A stretch of 64,000 nucleotides of DNA, taken from positions 1,860,001 to 1,924,000 of the forward strand of contig JAFFSR010000010.1 in NCBI GenBank assembly GCA_017163975.1. The letters are read 5' to 3'. The position numbers and the translations under genes are program-made. The first letter of the stretch is position 1, and each line of letters opens with the position of its first letter. Shown one piece after another: positions 45,517 through 56,728 of the stretch. Source of the DNA: Anastatus disparis (Eukaryota > Arthropoda > Insecta > Hymenoptera > Eupelmidae). Below the pieces are notes generated by a model. It ran no database searches. It was given only the letters and a program-made list of their open reading frames with translations, and was not told where the DNA came from.

Positions 45517-45922
45517 ATAGTACTAATTGAAATTATATCGTCACTTTTTTTCTAAGTACCTTAATACATAAATTAGATATACTTGATTTAGAACCTATTT
45601 TAACAATACTTTCTTTTCTCCGTGCAGTTGTTAGTTCTAGTAAACGTCAAATACTGCTTTCGATTATTTCATGTTTCGTGATTGAAACACGTGATTAAAA
45701 AGAAAAAATTCCTTTTATATTTTTTCATTGATTCAAATGCAATTTAGTAGAACAAATTCTTAATTTATCATGATATAATTTGTATTTTAACAATTTTTAT
45801 GCACATTGTAACTTTAATTAATCTTTTTTATAAAACTAGAAAAATTTAATTTAGTACAAAACTACAATATCACAGTTCATAAGTGGCATCGATTCTTTTT
45901 TTTTTTTAAATTGGCTCATTTA
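45517..45922. other. A+T-rich spacer
   Basis: No gene or element end is seen. An ACACGTGATT/AATCGTGTTTC-like inverted word lies near 45685. Confidence 0.35.
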
Positions 45923-46060
45923 TAAGGTAGTGGAACCAATCACTGATCGGGGACCAAATACTGATAATTTTGTAACAAAAATTTATTTTAAAATAGTTTT
46001 AAGATTTTTTTTTACTAAAAAGAAATTATATTCAATAAATAAAGCATTGATAAACTTATT

Positions 46061-46116
46061 TCAAAAGTTTTTATGCTCACTCAGTTTGTCAAAAGTTTTT
46101 ATGCTCACTCAGTTTG
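46061..46116. repeat. 28-bp tandem duplication
   Basis: TCAAAAGTTTTTATGCTCAC plus TCAGTTTG occurs twice in direct succession, identical by eye. It lies just upstream of the predicted start codon of the pogo-like frame. Confidence 0.85.
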
Positions 46117-46183
46117 TCAAATTTGAAATTCATGAAAATCGTCTGTTACGTTTCATGTGTTTGCACGAGCAACAGCTTAAGCA

Positions 46184-46650
46184 ATGGCAGAAGAACAGTG
46201 AGTGGACTTAATGCATTTTTTCTTTGCTTTTGAGTGATATTTTCATTAAAGGGATTCTTTATACATAAATTAAAGCATTAAAATGGCAAAATTAAAAGAG
46301 GTACGAATTTATTTATACAACTAAGCCTCATTTATTTTAATGATTATCAATTGGTTACTTAAATTATACAGGGAACCTATTATTGATAATCGAATCTCTA
46401 ATGATTTTTTCAAGTTATTTTAAAAGAAATAAAATATTTATAAAGTTAAATTAATTATAATTATTATTTCATTGGTTTTTTTCTAGAAAAAAACAGTACA
46501 AAGAAAAACATAATGATTCCGATATGGAAAAAGCTGTAAATGAGGTTAGGAGAGGAGTTAAAGTAAGACAAGCTAGCAAAACATTATACACAAAAAGTAA
46601 AGGATATTTACGTTTGAAAACTCATCAGAAAAAAAACGATCATTATTAGA
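46184..46650 (+). pseudogene. Two-exon pogo-like DNA-binding frame
   Basis: ATG at 46184 gives a 14-base exon ending CA|GTGAGT (donor 46198). An acceptor TTTTTTCTAG ends at 46486. Joined in phase, the second exon (46487-46650) continues with DMEKAVNEVRRGVKVRQASK, the pattern of the psq/pogo helix-turn-helix (alternating AV..V..G....AS). It stops at 46648-46650 after a run of A. A one-base shift there would lead into a further coding-like stretch to ~46800 that ends in a lysine-rich helix. Known family role: binds the element ends. No catalytic domain. Confidence 0.5.
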
Positions 46651-47353
46651 AGCTCAGACTAAATAATTAGATTTAGAGATTGTTGAAAATTTGTCATGTA
46701 AAAATCAATTGGTAAAACAAAATAAAACTTTGATTTCAGAAGTAAAAATAATTAGAGATAAATTAAAGAATATCAAGCCTAAAAAAATAATTAAAAAATA
46801 AAAAGTAGACTGATTAAAAAAAATGTAATTTATTACAAATTTTATAGTTTTAAGCAGTAACTATGCACTATTTTTGAGTATTTTAATAATGAATCGTTTT
46901 CCTTGTATTAATGAATGTATACATACTTAAATTATATTTAAATATGTTGTTTAAAGCTGCAATTTTAGTTTCAATTATTATTATTTAATATAAAATTTAA
47001 TATCTGTACAAGATTTAACTTTATAAGATAAAGTTATTTTAAAAAATAAATGAATTTATGCATCCTAGTTTCCAGAATTTAATGTTATCAATAAATGGTT
47101 CTTCCCTTGATTAATAATTGGTTCCTAACCTAAAATGCTGATCAATAATTGGTTCTTACGATGCTTAAAATAAAATAGAAACTCAAAAATATTTATTGCA
47201 TAAAACGAATAAAATTAATTATTTTCGCGATAAATAAGTACTATATTTTCTAACAAAATAGGTTTTATATAATTTTATTTATTAAAAATTAAATTATTTG
47301 TATTTTTATTCAAGCTTTTCCTTAAATGATCAATAATTGGTTCCACTACCTTA

Positions 47354-47888
47354 CATAATAATATAATATATGAAAATTCAACCGAGTGACGTTAGGAGCG
47401 AGGTATTTTTTGCTAGTTTATATTAATGTTAAGCAATTTTAGGTAAATTTTGGTTTGATTTTAACTGAATTTTAGCTGCATTCTAGATTTATTTATATTA
47501 TATTTTCTCTATACTATTGGAAGTACATCGCCGCTGTTGTCGCTGTCATCGCCAGAAATGTGCCCCTCATTTTTGGACCTACATTACAGTGTTAAACTTA
47601 GAGTCTTTCTATCACTGAACTAACATTTGATAAAACGTTTATAAATCAATTACTAACTTCATTCTTTATTTAATATTATAATAAAACATATACACGAAGC
47701 CTTCATAACACACAACATTTATTTATTAATTCTGTCCTGGTATAAAGGCAGGACTTCATAGATGATTAGATTCATTAAAAGATCATTGAAGATTTACCTG
47801 AAGAAATTTTTTGAATAATTAAAATTATTTAGTATTTCAAATAAAAGTTATTAAAAAAATTGCAGATTCTTGGATATTTATTTGAGTT
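47354..47888. other. Fragments of a non-autonomous Helitron-like repeat
   Basis: The phrase GACGTTAGGAGCGAGGTATT near 47388 has a counterpart at 38893. The block CATCGCCGCTGTTGTCGCTG near 47527, with CTCATTTTTGG, matches 15027-15080. Finally 47770-47885 matches 16910-17030. The order suggests one dispersed element related to the flanks of the minus-strand Helitron, cut at 47889 by the second retrotransposon. Confidence 0.45.
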
Positions 47889-49158
47889 TGTGAGCGCCCA
47901 GTCATATTATAGACTTTTGTTCGCAAAATTAAATATATATAATATAATAACATACAATAAATAGCTTAATTAAATGATAGTCTATTAATAAAAAATAATA
48001 TAGCTTACTAGTTAAGAGCATGTCGAAGCTGTCCGCTTTCTAATAATATTTCCAATCCTAACTTATGAATAAACGATGCGTTTAATCGAGTTTCTTTGCT
48101 ACAAAGAAAAAATTTGTAAGATTAAACTCTAGTGCGGACAACTCAAGAAATTCACCAAAATATTATACATATAAATTTATAATAAAAACTATCTATCTAT
48201 CGTATTTTAAGGTTAGGTTTGTCGAGTTCGATATCTAATTTCCAATCTAAGCTCAGAAAAAAATAACAAGTCTAAATGATTTTTTATTTTAACAAAAATT
48301 ATTGTATTAATATAGCTTTAGTGCGGACAAGTCATTATATTTGTTTAATTTAAGAATTTAAAAAGATATTGATAAAATAAAAAAAGCAAAACTCGATTGC
48401 TGCAGCTCCGACATGTCGTTAAGGATTAAACTTAGTAAAATCTAAAAGAATCATAAAAGAATAAAACATAAGCGCCAAATTTATATACGCTCCTGAAAAC
48501 ACACGTTCAAGTTACGTACATACATATCATATACAGAGAGCGCGCTCAGGCCTCACATTGGCTCAACGTGTATACGAAAAGCAGGACCACGCACGCAAAC
48601 GCCGGTGGAGCCCACCAGCAAGAGAAGAGAGGGAACACCAGCTTGCGCCTCTAAAAAGCATGCAGAGAGACAAGCTCTCTTCTCCTTCGCCTCAGCTCGA
48701 CTCAATTCTCTAATTGCTTTTACCATTCAAGAACGCGCCAAGCATTGAAGAATCACCAACATCGTTGATGATTTTTCCATGCTCGCACGTTCGATAATCT
48801 TACATTGTAATATTAAATCGTGAAATTTTTAATAAAGAGTTGCGGCAATCAACAATCTTTTATTACCTTTCCTATTAAGCAGGTGAAGCCCCGTATATTG
48901 AGGCACTTGGTTCTCAGTAATAGCGGGTAATAACTCAGTAATCACCATAAAAACTCCAAAAGAACTAACAAATCTAACATTTTATAAAATTAATATACAC
49001 ACACATTCACACTGACACATTCGGGCCCGCACCAGACGACGTATCGATCTATCTGGATAACGGCCCTGTACTTACAAAGCTTGAATAAAGCAAGAATAAG
49101 ACTCAATAGAGTCGATTAAAGGTGCGACCTACTAGCCATCAGTTAGTAGGACGTCACA
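47889..49158 (+). repeat. 5' LTR, copy 2, with MITE inside
   Basis: TGTGAGCGCCCAGTCATATT ... GACGTCACA, about 860 bp after removing the MITE. The TATA box is decayed (CTCTAAAAAGC near 48652); AATAAA is at 48831-48836. The R hairpin survives as AGCATTGAAGAATCA / TGATTTTTCCATGCT (48757-48785). The U5 hairpin is ATTGAGG-CACTTGGT-TCTCAGT (about 48897-48918). Confidence 0.85.
48012..48422. mobile_element. TTAA MITE, copy H (GAGCATGTCG subfamily)
   Basis: TTAA-GAGCATGTCGAAGCTGTCC at the left and AGCTCCGACATGTCG-TTAA at the right. It contains GTGCGGACAACTCAAGAAAT and an inverted counterpart ACTTGTCCGCAC-like arm. It interrupts the U3 part of the copy-2 LTR. Copy I (29025-29433) is its diverged relative. 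Confidence 0.85.
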
Positions 49159-49160
49159 AC

Positions 49161-49173
49161 TGGTGCCCGAACA
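49161..49173 (+). other. Primer-binding site, copy 2
   Basis: TGGTGCCCGAACA lies two bases after the LTR end and differs by one C-to-T from copy 1. Confidence 0.75.
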
Positions 49174-49414
49174 AAAAATATTAGCGTTAAGACACACAAA
49201 AAATTAAATTAGGCTGAAAAATAATAAAAAACTACAATACTTCTTTAAAATGAAAAAAAAAAAAATTAAAACAAAAACACAATTTGTAAATTTTTTCTAG
49301 TGTTGAACGCACATGAATCTCGTAAAATTCTTTGCAAAATAATTTTGAAAAATATAGAAGAAAAGATTGCAAAATATAACTTAAATCAAATTTGTAAATC
49401 AAAGAATTTCACTA

Positions 49415-49735
49415 ATGAGAAATAAAATTATGGTAGCAGAATTCATTAAATATTCTGCACAAAACAAAAATACAGTCACAAAAGAATCACAAATACTACA
49501 CAACAAAGTAATAGCACTTATTAAACGTACACAAAAACATTACGATAGTAGATTAAATTACATAGACAATAAAATTAAACAATTACAAGTAGACGTAATT
49601 TTAACACACAATAAATCGAACGACACGGTAGAAAAAAATGAATTACTAGACGAAAAATTCTTAGATTTAATAGAGAAATTATATATAAAATTACCACTAG
49701 CATTTAAACTTAAATTTAAATTAGCGCAGCAATAA
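49415..49735 (+). CDS. Small pre-gag ORF, copy 2 (intact)
   Basis: The 106-codon frame begins MRNKIMVAEFIKYSAQNKNT and is predicted all-helical and basic, ending LPLAFKLKFKLAQQ. It is homologous to the frameshifted counterpart of copy 1 (21622-22021). It stays open in the older copy although gag and pol beside it are broken. I do not recognise a family. It might be a leader-encoded accessory protein. Confidence 0.5.
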   Translation: MRNKIMVAEFIKYSAQNKNTVTKESQILHNKVIALIKRTQKHYDSRLNYIDNKIKQLQVDVILTHNKSNDTVEKNELLDEKFLDLIEKLYIKLPLAFKLKFKLAQQ

Positions 49736-50023
49736 ATTCCACATACTTCAAATGTAAACAAAGGATTAAAATCGACAAGGCATACCAGAGTATAAACGAG
49801 CTAATAAGAATACTCAAATTCTGAAACGTTAAGTCGTTACATCAAATAATATAATATTTAAATTCTATACTCTAAGAATAAAAGTAAAGGTATACAGTAT
49901 ATACTCTGTATAAATTATATACAGTAGTAACTCTGTATAAACTTTAAAACAATTAAATTGAAAATAAATTTATAAAACATAAAATAATTACTTTTTTTTA
50001 ATGTAAAATTGAAATCTATCAAA

Positions 50024-51408
50024 ATGGCGGGTAGAAGATCTTTTCAAATTATGAGAGAAATCCAAGACGATGCAGTCGAGGATAATCGAAACATTAATAG
50101 AGATTGGCAAAACGCAGTAACAGACAAACTGAAAGAACTAAATGAGCAAAATAAAAACGCGGAAAAAAGATTGGAAGCGTTCAAAGATTTTCAAACGTCA
50201 CAACAATTATTAACGATAAATAACGATACACAAGAGCAATTAAAAGCATAAACAGACTTAATAAGTAAATTAAAAGAAAAATACGAAACGAAATTTACAA
50301 CACTACAAAGACAAATAAAAGCAGTTGAGACTGAAAATATAAATTTAAAGATTAATAACACTACATTAAACGTAGAAATACAAAATTTTAACGAAAAGTT
50401 ACTAGATGTGGAAGCTCAAAACACGCGTATAAATAGAGACATTGACAGCATAAATAATGAAAATGAAACAGAAATAAATAATATAAAAGAACAAATGAAA
50501 AATATAAGTGATAATCCTCAAAACACAACTACAAACACAAACAGACAACACAAAATTAAAATTCCAATTCTAAAATTTAACGGTTATGAAACGGAAAGGC
50601 CAATTAAATTTTTAAATGAATTAAACACGTATAAAACATTTACAAAACCATCACCTTGTATATTACATTGTATATTAATACAAGCGTTACAAGGCACCGC
50701 GCAAGCGTGGTATTATATAAATGATTCCAATATAACAGTTTTAATGAATTTGAAAAATGAATTTTTAAAGAGAGATATTGGAACTCTAACATCCAAAGAA
50801 AAGCTCAAAGAAAAATTAAGTATGGATCATACCAAGAAAACGGTAGAATTTCACGCGTGAACTATACTACATATATACTAGGTCTTGCAAAAGAACTAGA
50901 ATTATCAATCACGGAAAGTGAATTGATAACGAAAATAGGTCTTCATTTTAATTGAAATGTTAGGTGTGTTGTGAATGGCCAACCCGAAAAAACCAAATCA
51001 TCATTATTCAGAATTTCAGAGGATTTTGACAATGATGATCAAATAGGAAATCGACACAGACAAACACCTACACAACAACAACAAAACACACATAACACAT
51101 ACACAAGACAAAAATAAACGGACACAAATGACACTAATACACAGAAACCATGGCAAACACGAAACATAAATTACATACAAACATCAAACACTGACTACAA
51201 AAGACAAGGGGATTCAAACATACAAAGGGGGGCATAAACGTACACAAAATCACAGAACACAAAACTATAGACCACAATACAATGTAACATCACAACAAGT
51301 GCAAGCAAACGACAACACACAAAAAACAAAACACCAACAATAAAATACAACGAACAAGTGGACTTGAGTGAACTATTCAGACCATCAACGTCGGGGAACG
51401 CGAAATAG
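50024..51408 (+). pseudogene. gag: gag, copy 2 (stops and frameshifts)
   Basis: MAGRRSFQIMREIQDDAVED is identical to copy 1 at the start. A TAA at 50249-50251 replaces a TTA (Leu) of copy 1. The capsid landmarks KFNGYETERPIKFLNELNTY and HCILIQALQGTAQAWYY are present, and a frameshift follows near 50740. The tail is N/Q/T-rich and ends GNAK-TAG as in copy 1. The lesions differ from those in copy 1, so both were inserted with an open frame and decayed independently. Confidence 0.8.
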
Positions 51409-51409
51409 T

Positions 51410-52915
51410 TACGTACCAAAAGTCGGACAATGATAGAATAATCAATAACAAAGAAAAAATAAAGTACGCAACTGAAATAAAAAATCAAACTAATAAAGAA
51501 AAATTAAATAAAAAAAATTTAAAAGATAAATAAGAAACCCGTAAAACGCTATATATAAATAGTAAAACGTCAGAAGACTTTACAGATTGGCTAGACAATT
51601 ATAAAGATATATTAAATTTCACTAAAGATGAAATTGAAAAAATAACAAAAGACTTTAAAACAATAAAAATATGTTCAATAATGCATGATGGGCAAAATGA
51701 ATAGTTTCAATGTCCTGAAATAAAATTGAAAATCGAAAATGTAGAGACAAAAGTCTTAATAGACACAGGAAGCGAAGTAACCTGTATATCCGAGGAATTT
51801 TACATCAATAATTATGAAATTTTTAAACTCTGTCCAACAATACCATTAACAGGTAAAGTTGTAAAAAACGCCACAGGCACAAAATCAACACGTATAAAAA
51901 GACAAATACTAGCAAAAGTAAAAACAAACAATTTAGAAACAAAAATAATATTTATAATAATACTAAAATTAATAAAACAATGCATAATCGGGTATGATAT
52001 CCAAAAGACTCTTAAAATGCTAATTGATACAAAGCACGAAGAAATAAAATATAAAGTAAGGGATAAAGATGATATAATATCATACAAAACAAAAAATATA
52101 AATAAAGATGAATACTCGACTCTACATATAGAGATCGAAGAATTAAGAGCAGGCCGGATTCGCTGTCCTTGTCTAATTGAGTTTTTTGTTATTTACTCAA
52201 GTAGTAATCAGTGTATCTACAAATTAATGGTTATGTGCTATAGATATTATTATTACAAATATGTATGCACAAGAAAAAAAATCTACCGCTTTGTTTTTGA
52301 GAAAAGTACTGAACGCGAAAATATTATAAACATGAACTTTTACTCCGGCGTTCCTTACTTTTCTCAAAAACAAAGCAATAGAATTTTTTTTTCTTGTGCA
52401 TAGATGTTCGTAATAATAATATCTATTGTGCTCAACCTTTAATTTGAAGATACACTGATTCATACTTGAGTAAATAACAAAAAACTCAATTTTTACTCGG
52501 TTGGTATCAGATTCTACTCAGGCCTGCTCTTAAAAGAAGTGAAAAACTTCAAAACAAATAATAATATGGCAGAAAAGTGGCCAGGAAGGAGAAAAATTAA
52601 AAGAAAAATTAAATCTAAAAGATTAAATAAATCAAATAAAGAAAAAACGAAAAAATTAATGATAAAATATAAAACGTTATTTAAAAGAAAGCTTGTATCA
52701 ATTAGAAAACATACAATTGAATTTGAAACGATTAAAGACAAATTACACAAGCAAAATTTAAAAGTAAATTAGATGCGATCACTCAAAATTTGTTAAATTT
52801 AAGTATGATCAGAACGTCAAAAATACAATACGTCAGTCCAATAGTCTCGGTGAAGCAAAAAGATTCTAATGAGACAATGCCCGAACGTCCACTGCTAAAC
52901 GAAAAGCTAGTATGA
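51410..52915 (+). pseudogene. pro: Protease and truncated pol, copy 2, with MITE inside
   Basis: LIDTGSEVTCISEEF near 51750 gives the catalytic D-T-G, with CIIGYD near 51985. A MITE (52143-52533) interrupts the connector, and stops lie upstream (e.g. TAG near 51703). The end ...SPIVSVKQKDSNETMPERP then TGA near 52915 has the same junction as copy 1, so the loss of RT and integrase predates both copies. Confidence 0.8.
52143..52533. mobile_element. TTAA MITE, copy B, inside pol of copy 2
   Basis: TTAA-GAGCAGGCCGGATTCGCTG at the left and CAGGCCTGCTC-TTAA at the right. It is the close relative of copy A (4725-5116) and is nearly palindromic. Copy 1 of the retrotransposon shows the uninterrupted site between GAGATCGAAGAA and GAAGTGAAAAACTTC. 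Confidence 0.9.
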
Positions 52916-53110
52916 CGATTCAGAGGGGGGCAAACATAAACGCAAAATATCACAAACAACACGATAATTAAATGATAATAATAAGTAAAAAACAAAAATA
53001 ATTTAATATTAAAAATGACATAAAAACACCAAACTACATAGACACTACAGAACTTTCGTAGAAAAAAGTAGAAAATCATCTAATGCAAATAATAAGAGAG
53101 CAAAATTCTG

Positions 53111-53111
<1 letters not shown>

Positions 53112-53158
<47 letters not shown>
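53112..53158. repeat. (TA)n microsatellite in the copy 2 UTR
   Basis: About 45 bp of uninterrupted TA. Copy 1 has only TATATACG at the matching place (25271), so the run expanded after the copies parted. Confidence 0.85.
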
Positions 53159-53164
<6 letters not shown>

Positions 53165-54031
53165 TAATCGACGAAAACGATAATAAAAAGAAAAAAAAAG
53201 AAAATACCATATAAATAATTGGAAACCATTCTATATGCAAAAATCTCAAGAAACTCAAAAGTAAAATAAAAAGAAAATTGTAAAATATTTTGATATACAT
53301 ACAAGATCTCTTAATTAAATATTAACTTTTATTAAGTTATAAAATACTATAAATAATTAGGTACATAAAATGCCAAATTAAATATAATACGAACATAAAA
53401 TAGTTAACTATAAATCTATAAATATATTAAATTAAATTCCCAACATAAAATAATGAGAAGGTATTCAAAATTTTATAAGTTGAGATATTTAATTTGGTAG
53501 AAAAAGAATTTAGTAAATAAGTTATAGAATAAGTTTAGAAATAGGGAAAACATGTAAATACAAAGTAAATCATTTAAAAGTAAACAAATATAAAATCAAT
53601 CAATAAGCAATATTGCTACAAAATGTTATGTTGAGTTCCACTACAATTTTATAATAAGAAATGATTAATTTTGTATTAAAATTCACAAAAATAAGAATGT
53701 AAAATACTAAAATTTAAATTGAACAAAATTTAAGTCAGAAAAAAAAAATTAATCAACAAGTAATACAATAAACAAGTGAAAAATCGAATTGCTTAAGCTA
53801 GAGAAAAGAAAGAGAAGACATAAAATAACTTTAAATAAAAATAAAAATGTGTTATGGGAGATTTAAATAAAATAAGCATTAAAAAATAAGAATGGTGAAA
53901 CAAATATTATTATTAAAGGTAGAAATTGGTTAAAAAAAGACTCATAATGGATAAAAACAATTAAGTAATTAAGGAATATAAATAATATTCCCTTAACAAA
54001 TCCAAGATGATTTGCAAAAGTCAACAAATTA

Positions 54032-54107
54032 GAGTTCGCTGGCTCAGTTGGCTATAGCACAGGGCTCGTTAATTCGTTGAACTGAATTCGATCCCTGACT
54101 TGGTCAT
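54032..54107 (+). ncRNA. tRNA-like segment, copy 2
   Basis: Box A TGGCTCAGTTGG (54040-54051) fits the Pol III consensus exactly. Box B reads GAATTCGATCCCTG (54084-54097). It is homologous to 25957-26030 and its stem CAGGG/CCCTG shows a compensatory change against CGGGG/CCCCG. It occupies the same place in the UTR, before a TCATAAAATGACAT phrase conserved in both copies. Confidence 0.5.
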
Positions 54108-54283
54108 TTTTCCATTCGACTCTATCATAAAATGACATAACGTGAAATAATATGTTTACAAAATGGAGAAACTTAGAAAATAAGTTTCAAGAGTCTTGCT
54201 TACCATAATAAATATAAAAGAAACGAAAATCTTTTTTTTAGTATAGTGTTATTATTTAAGACTCATATAACACATTAAAAACC

Positions 54284-55055
54284 AGGGTTGTGAATGTTTC
54301 CAGTTACCGAGTAAGCAAATAGTAAATGGTCAGACTATTTACCAGTTACTGGGTAAGTAAATGGTAAATGGTCAGACCAGTTGATAATTACTAGGTGAGG
54401 AACTGGAAATAGTCAGACCATTTACCAGTTACTGGGTGAGTAAATGGTAAATGGTCGGACCAGTTCGTAGTTATTAGGTGAGTAACTGGAAGTGGTCGGA
54501 CCATTTACCAGTTACTGGGTTAGTAACTAGAAATGGTTAGATCATTTACCATTTACTCACCCAGTAACTGGTAAATGGTCCGACTATTTACCATTTATTC
54601 ACCCAGTAACTGGTAAATGGTTTGATAATTTTCAGTTACTCACCTAGTAACTACCAACTAGTCCGACCATTTACCATTTACTCACCCAGTAACTGGTAAA
54701 TGGTCCAATCATTTACCAGTTGCTCTGTAACAACTCCGACCGATTACCATTTACCCCCGTCGTAACTGCAAACTGGTTGAATCATTTATCATTTACCCAC
54801 CCGCTTACTGCGAACTGATTTGACCATTTACCAGTTACCAGAGTTGTAAATAAGAAAATGGTTTCTTCATTTCAAATGGTCAAGTAATTGAAAATACTCG
54901 CACCATTTATTATTTACAGAGCAAGTAAATGGTAAATGGTCTGACTAGTTCTCAGTTACAGAGCAAGTAACTGGTAAATGGTCTGACTATTTACCATGAA
55001 CAGAGTAAGTAAATGGTAAATGGTCTGACCAGTTCCCAGTTACAGAGCAAGCAAC
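54284..55055. repeat. Palindromic array TTTACCAGTTACTGGGTGAG
   Basis: Units of ~38-45 bp combine TTTACCAGTTACTGGGTGAG with AGTAAATGGTAAATGGTCRG, which are near-inverses of each other. Orientation flips near 54550, so the array also folds on itself. It begins CCAGGGTTGTGAATGTTTCC right where retrotransposon copy 2 stops. No matching inverted end is obvious on the right, so I call it a repeat and not a proven transposon. Confidence 0.7.
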
Positions 55056-56728
55056 TGGGAATCATCAAATCTGAAATTTGGTCTATAATACAAATAATTT
55101 TTATTTTTTCTAACATTACGAATAAATGATTTTACTCTACATCTACAAAACAATCGTTATCTAAAGCATGCTATTATGAATTATGGTTTTGAACTATATT
55201 CGGGCATGACTATACTTGGGGATTAAATAATAATAAAAACCATCGAATTCTTTACAAAAATTTAAAAGATATTTACAAGTAATAGTTAAAAAACTAGTCA
55301 CCACAATTATGCAAATCGCCTTTTACACTCGAGTAGGCTATCACTTTTCAGTGAGGTCTGGAGCGATGCTGTTCGTATACAAAGGTTTGTACAGAATTTG
55401 TATATTCACAAACTGAGTTACTTATTTCAGATCACAGACGAAATCATGAAAACGAGGCTCGGGTTCAGCTCACTGATTAATGATAGTTTTGCTAATCAAT
55501 AGGTAGTGTCGTTCTATGACGCACGCTAAATCTGGTTTAGATTTACGGCATAACACGTCTTACCAATTGTTACACAATTCGCATGTCGCCGTAAAAACAG
55601 TTGCAGCTTTATTTATGTCTTAGAACATTATGACAAACTATCTTCAATGAACCGACAGTGACTTAGTACATAATATTTTCTTTTTATCATACTGATAAAT
55701 TATTTTTACATATCGTTTACAATCGGATCATACAGATTTAAATAATATAGATTTTTCTAAATCAAGAATTATTGATTTTACTTTTATTTTAGAGTATTAT
55801 CTAACGTAATCTGAAAAATTTTCAAATTGTGCTCGAATATAATTGGAAATCATGATATATAATCATATCTATACAGACAATTTACATAGTTTTTATAATA
55901 AGAATTATATTTGTGTGCAATGTAAGTCTAAATGTTAAAAGTTAGGTAATTTACATATTTTATTCTTATACTATTCGTTATGTTAAAGGTCAGTTTTAGA
56001 CGAGGTTTTAGACATTTTTACTGATTGAAAGTAGCGAAAGAAGTAATTTCGTTTATTTTCAATAAAAATGTATATCAGAATTGCTTTCACTTGTAAATAT
56101 CGATTTATTTTAACAAATGAGAAATGGAAGCGTGTAAATTTGTTAATATTCAAAACCAAATAATTTAATTTTAATTATAAGAAAATGCTTAAAAGTGTTT
56201 GGAACGTAGGTATAATAGTAAAAATATAACAAAATCGAAGAATATTGGCCTTATGTTATGGAGCTATTGGGCTCAAACATTTAAAATATTGTAGAAAAAT
56301 AATTCTATAGCTACTTACGTATGAATACAGAGTATTCATAGTATTCATCGATGCCATCTTCTAATACATTCTTTAATTTGTTGAAGCTCATATCATGTCA
56401 GATTTTAAGCAATTCAGTCGTAATTTAAAACTGGCTTAACTAACAGGGAGAGGTCCTCACCTCTAATAAATAAATTTGACTGATACTGCAGGTTATGATT
56501 CTTTGATAAAAAAAATGAACCCAGGTTCTTTCTTTTCGTCTAATGAACCCAGTGACTAAGATAAAGCCATTCTTCGAAAACTTAGTAAGAAGAAGCACTT
56601 ATAAAACCTTGATTAACCAAAGAACTAAAATTCTCACAGCAAAATATAAAAAAGAGAGTATAAGTTTAATACTTTAATCAGAAAGTCTATTGCATCAGAA
56701 AGTCTTGTCTAGATCAAGAGTTATAGCT
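55056..56728. other. Unassigned A+T-rich DNA
   Basis: No internal repeats, element ends or protein-like frames were recognised. A modestly GC-richer patch at 55320-55640 (e.g. GTGAGGTCTGGAGCGATGCT) has no domain. It is the best candidate for ordinary single-copy intergenic or intronic DNA in the window. Confidence 0.4.

Larger units (their letters stand above)
45925..47351 (+). mobile_element. pogo-like DNA element with TA duplication
   Basis: AGGTAGTGGAACCAATCACT at the left and AATTGGTTCCACTACCT at the right are inverted. TA on both sides (45923-45924, 47352-47353) is the Tc1/mariner-type duplication. The sub-terminal phrase ATCAATAATTGGTTC recurs internally (47094-47160), as expected of transposase-binding sites. 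Inside is a small frame with a pogo/psq-type helix-turn-helix. The DDE catalytic domain is absent, so it is a deletion derivative. Confidence 0.7.
47889..54283 (+). mobile_element. Older Ty3-like retrotransposon copy 2, 3' truncated
   Basis: It has the same order as copy 1: LTR, PBS, small ORF, gag, protease, pol ending at the same RT deletion, long UTR with tRNA-like segment. It carries MITEs in its LTR (48012-48422) and pol (52143-52533) and many stops and frameshifts. It ends at 54283, where a palindromic repeat begins, just before the expected polypurine tract. No 3' LTR is present. Confidence 0.85.
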
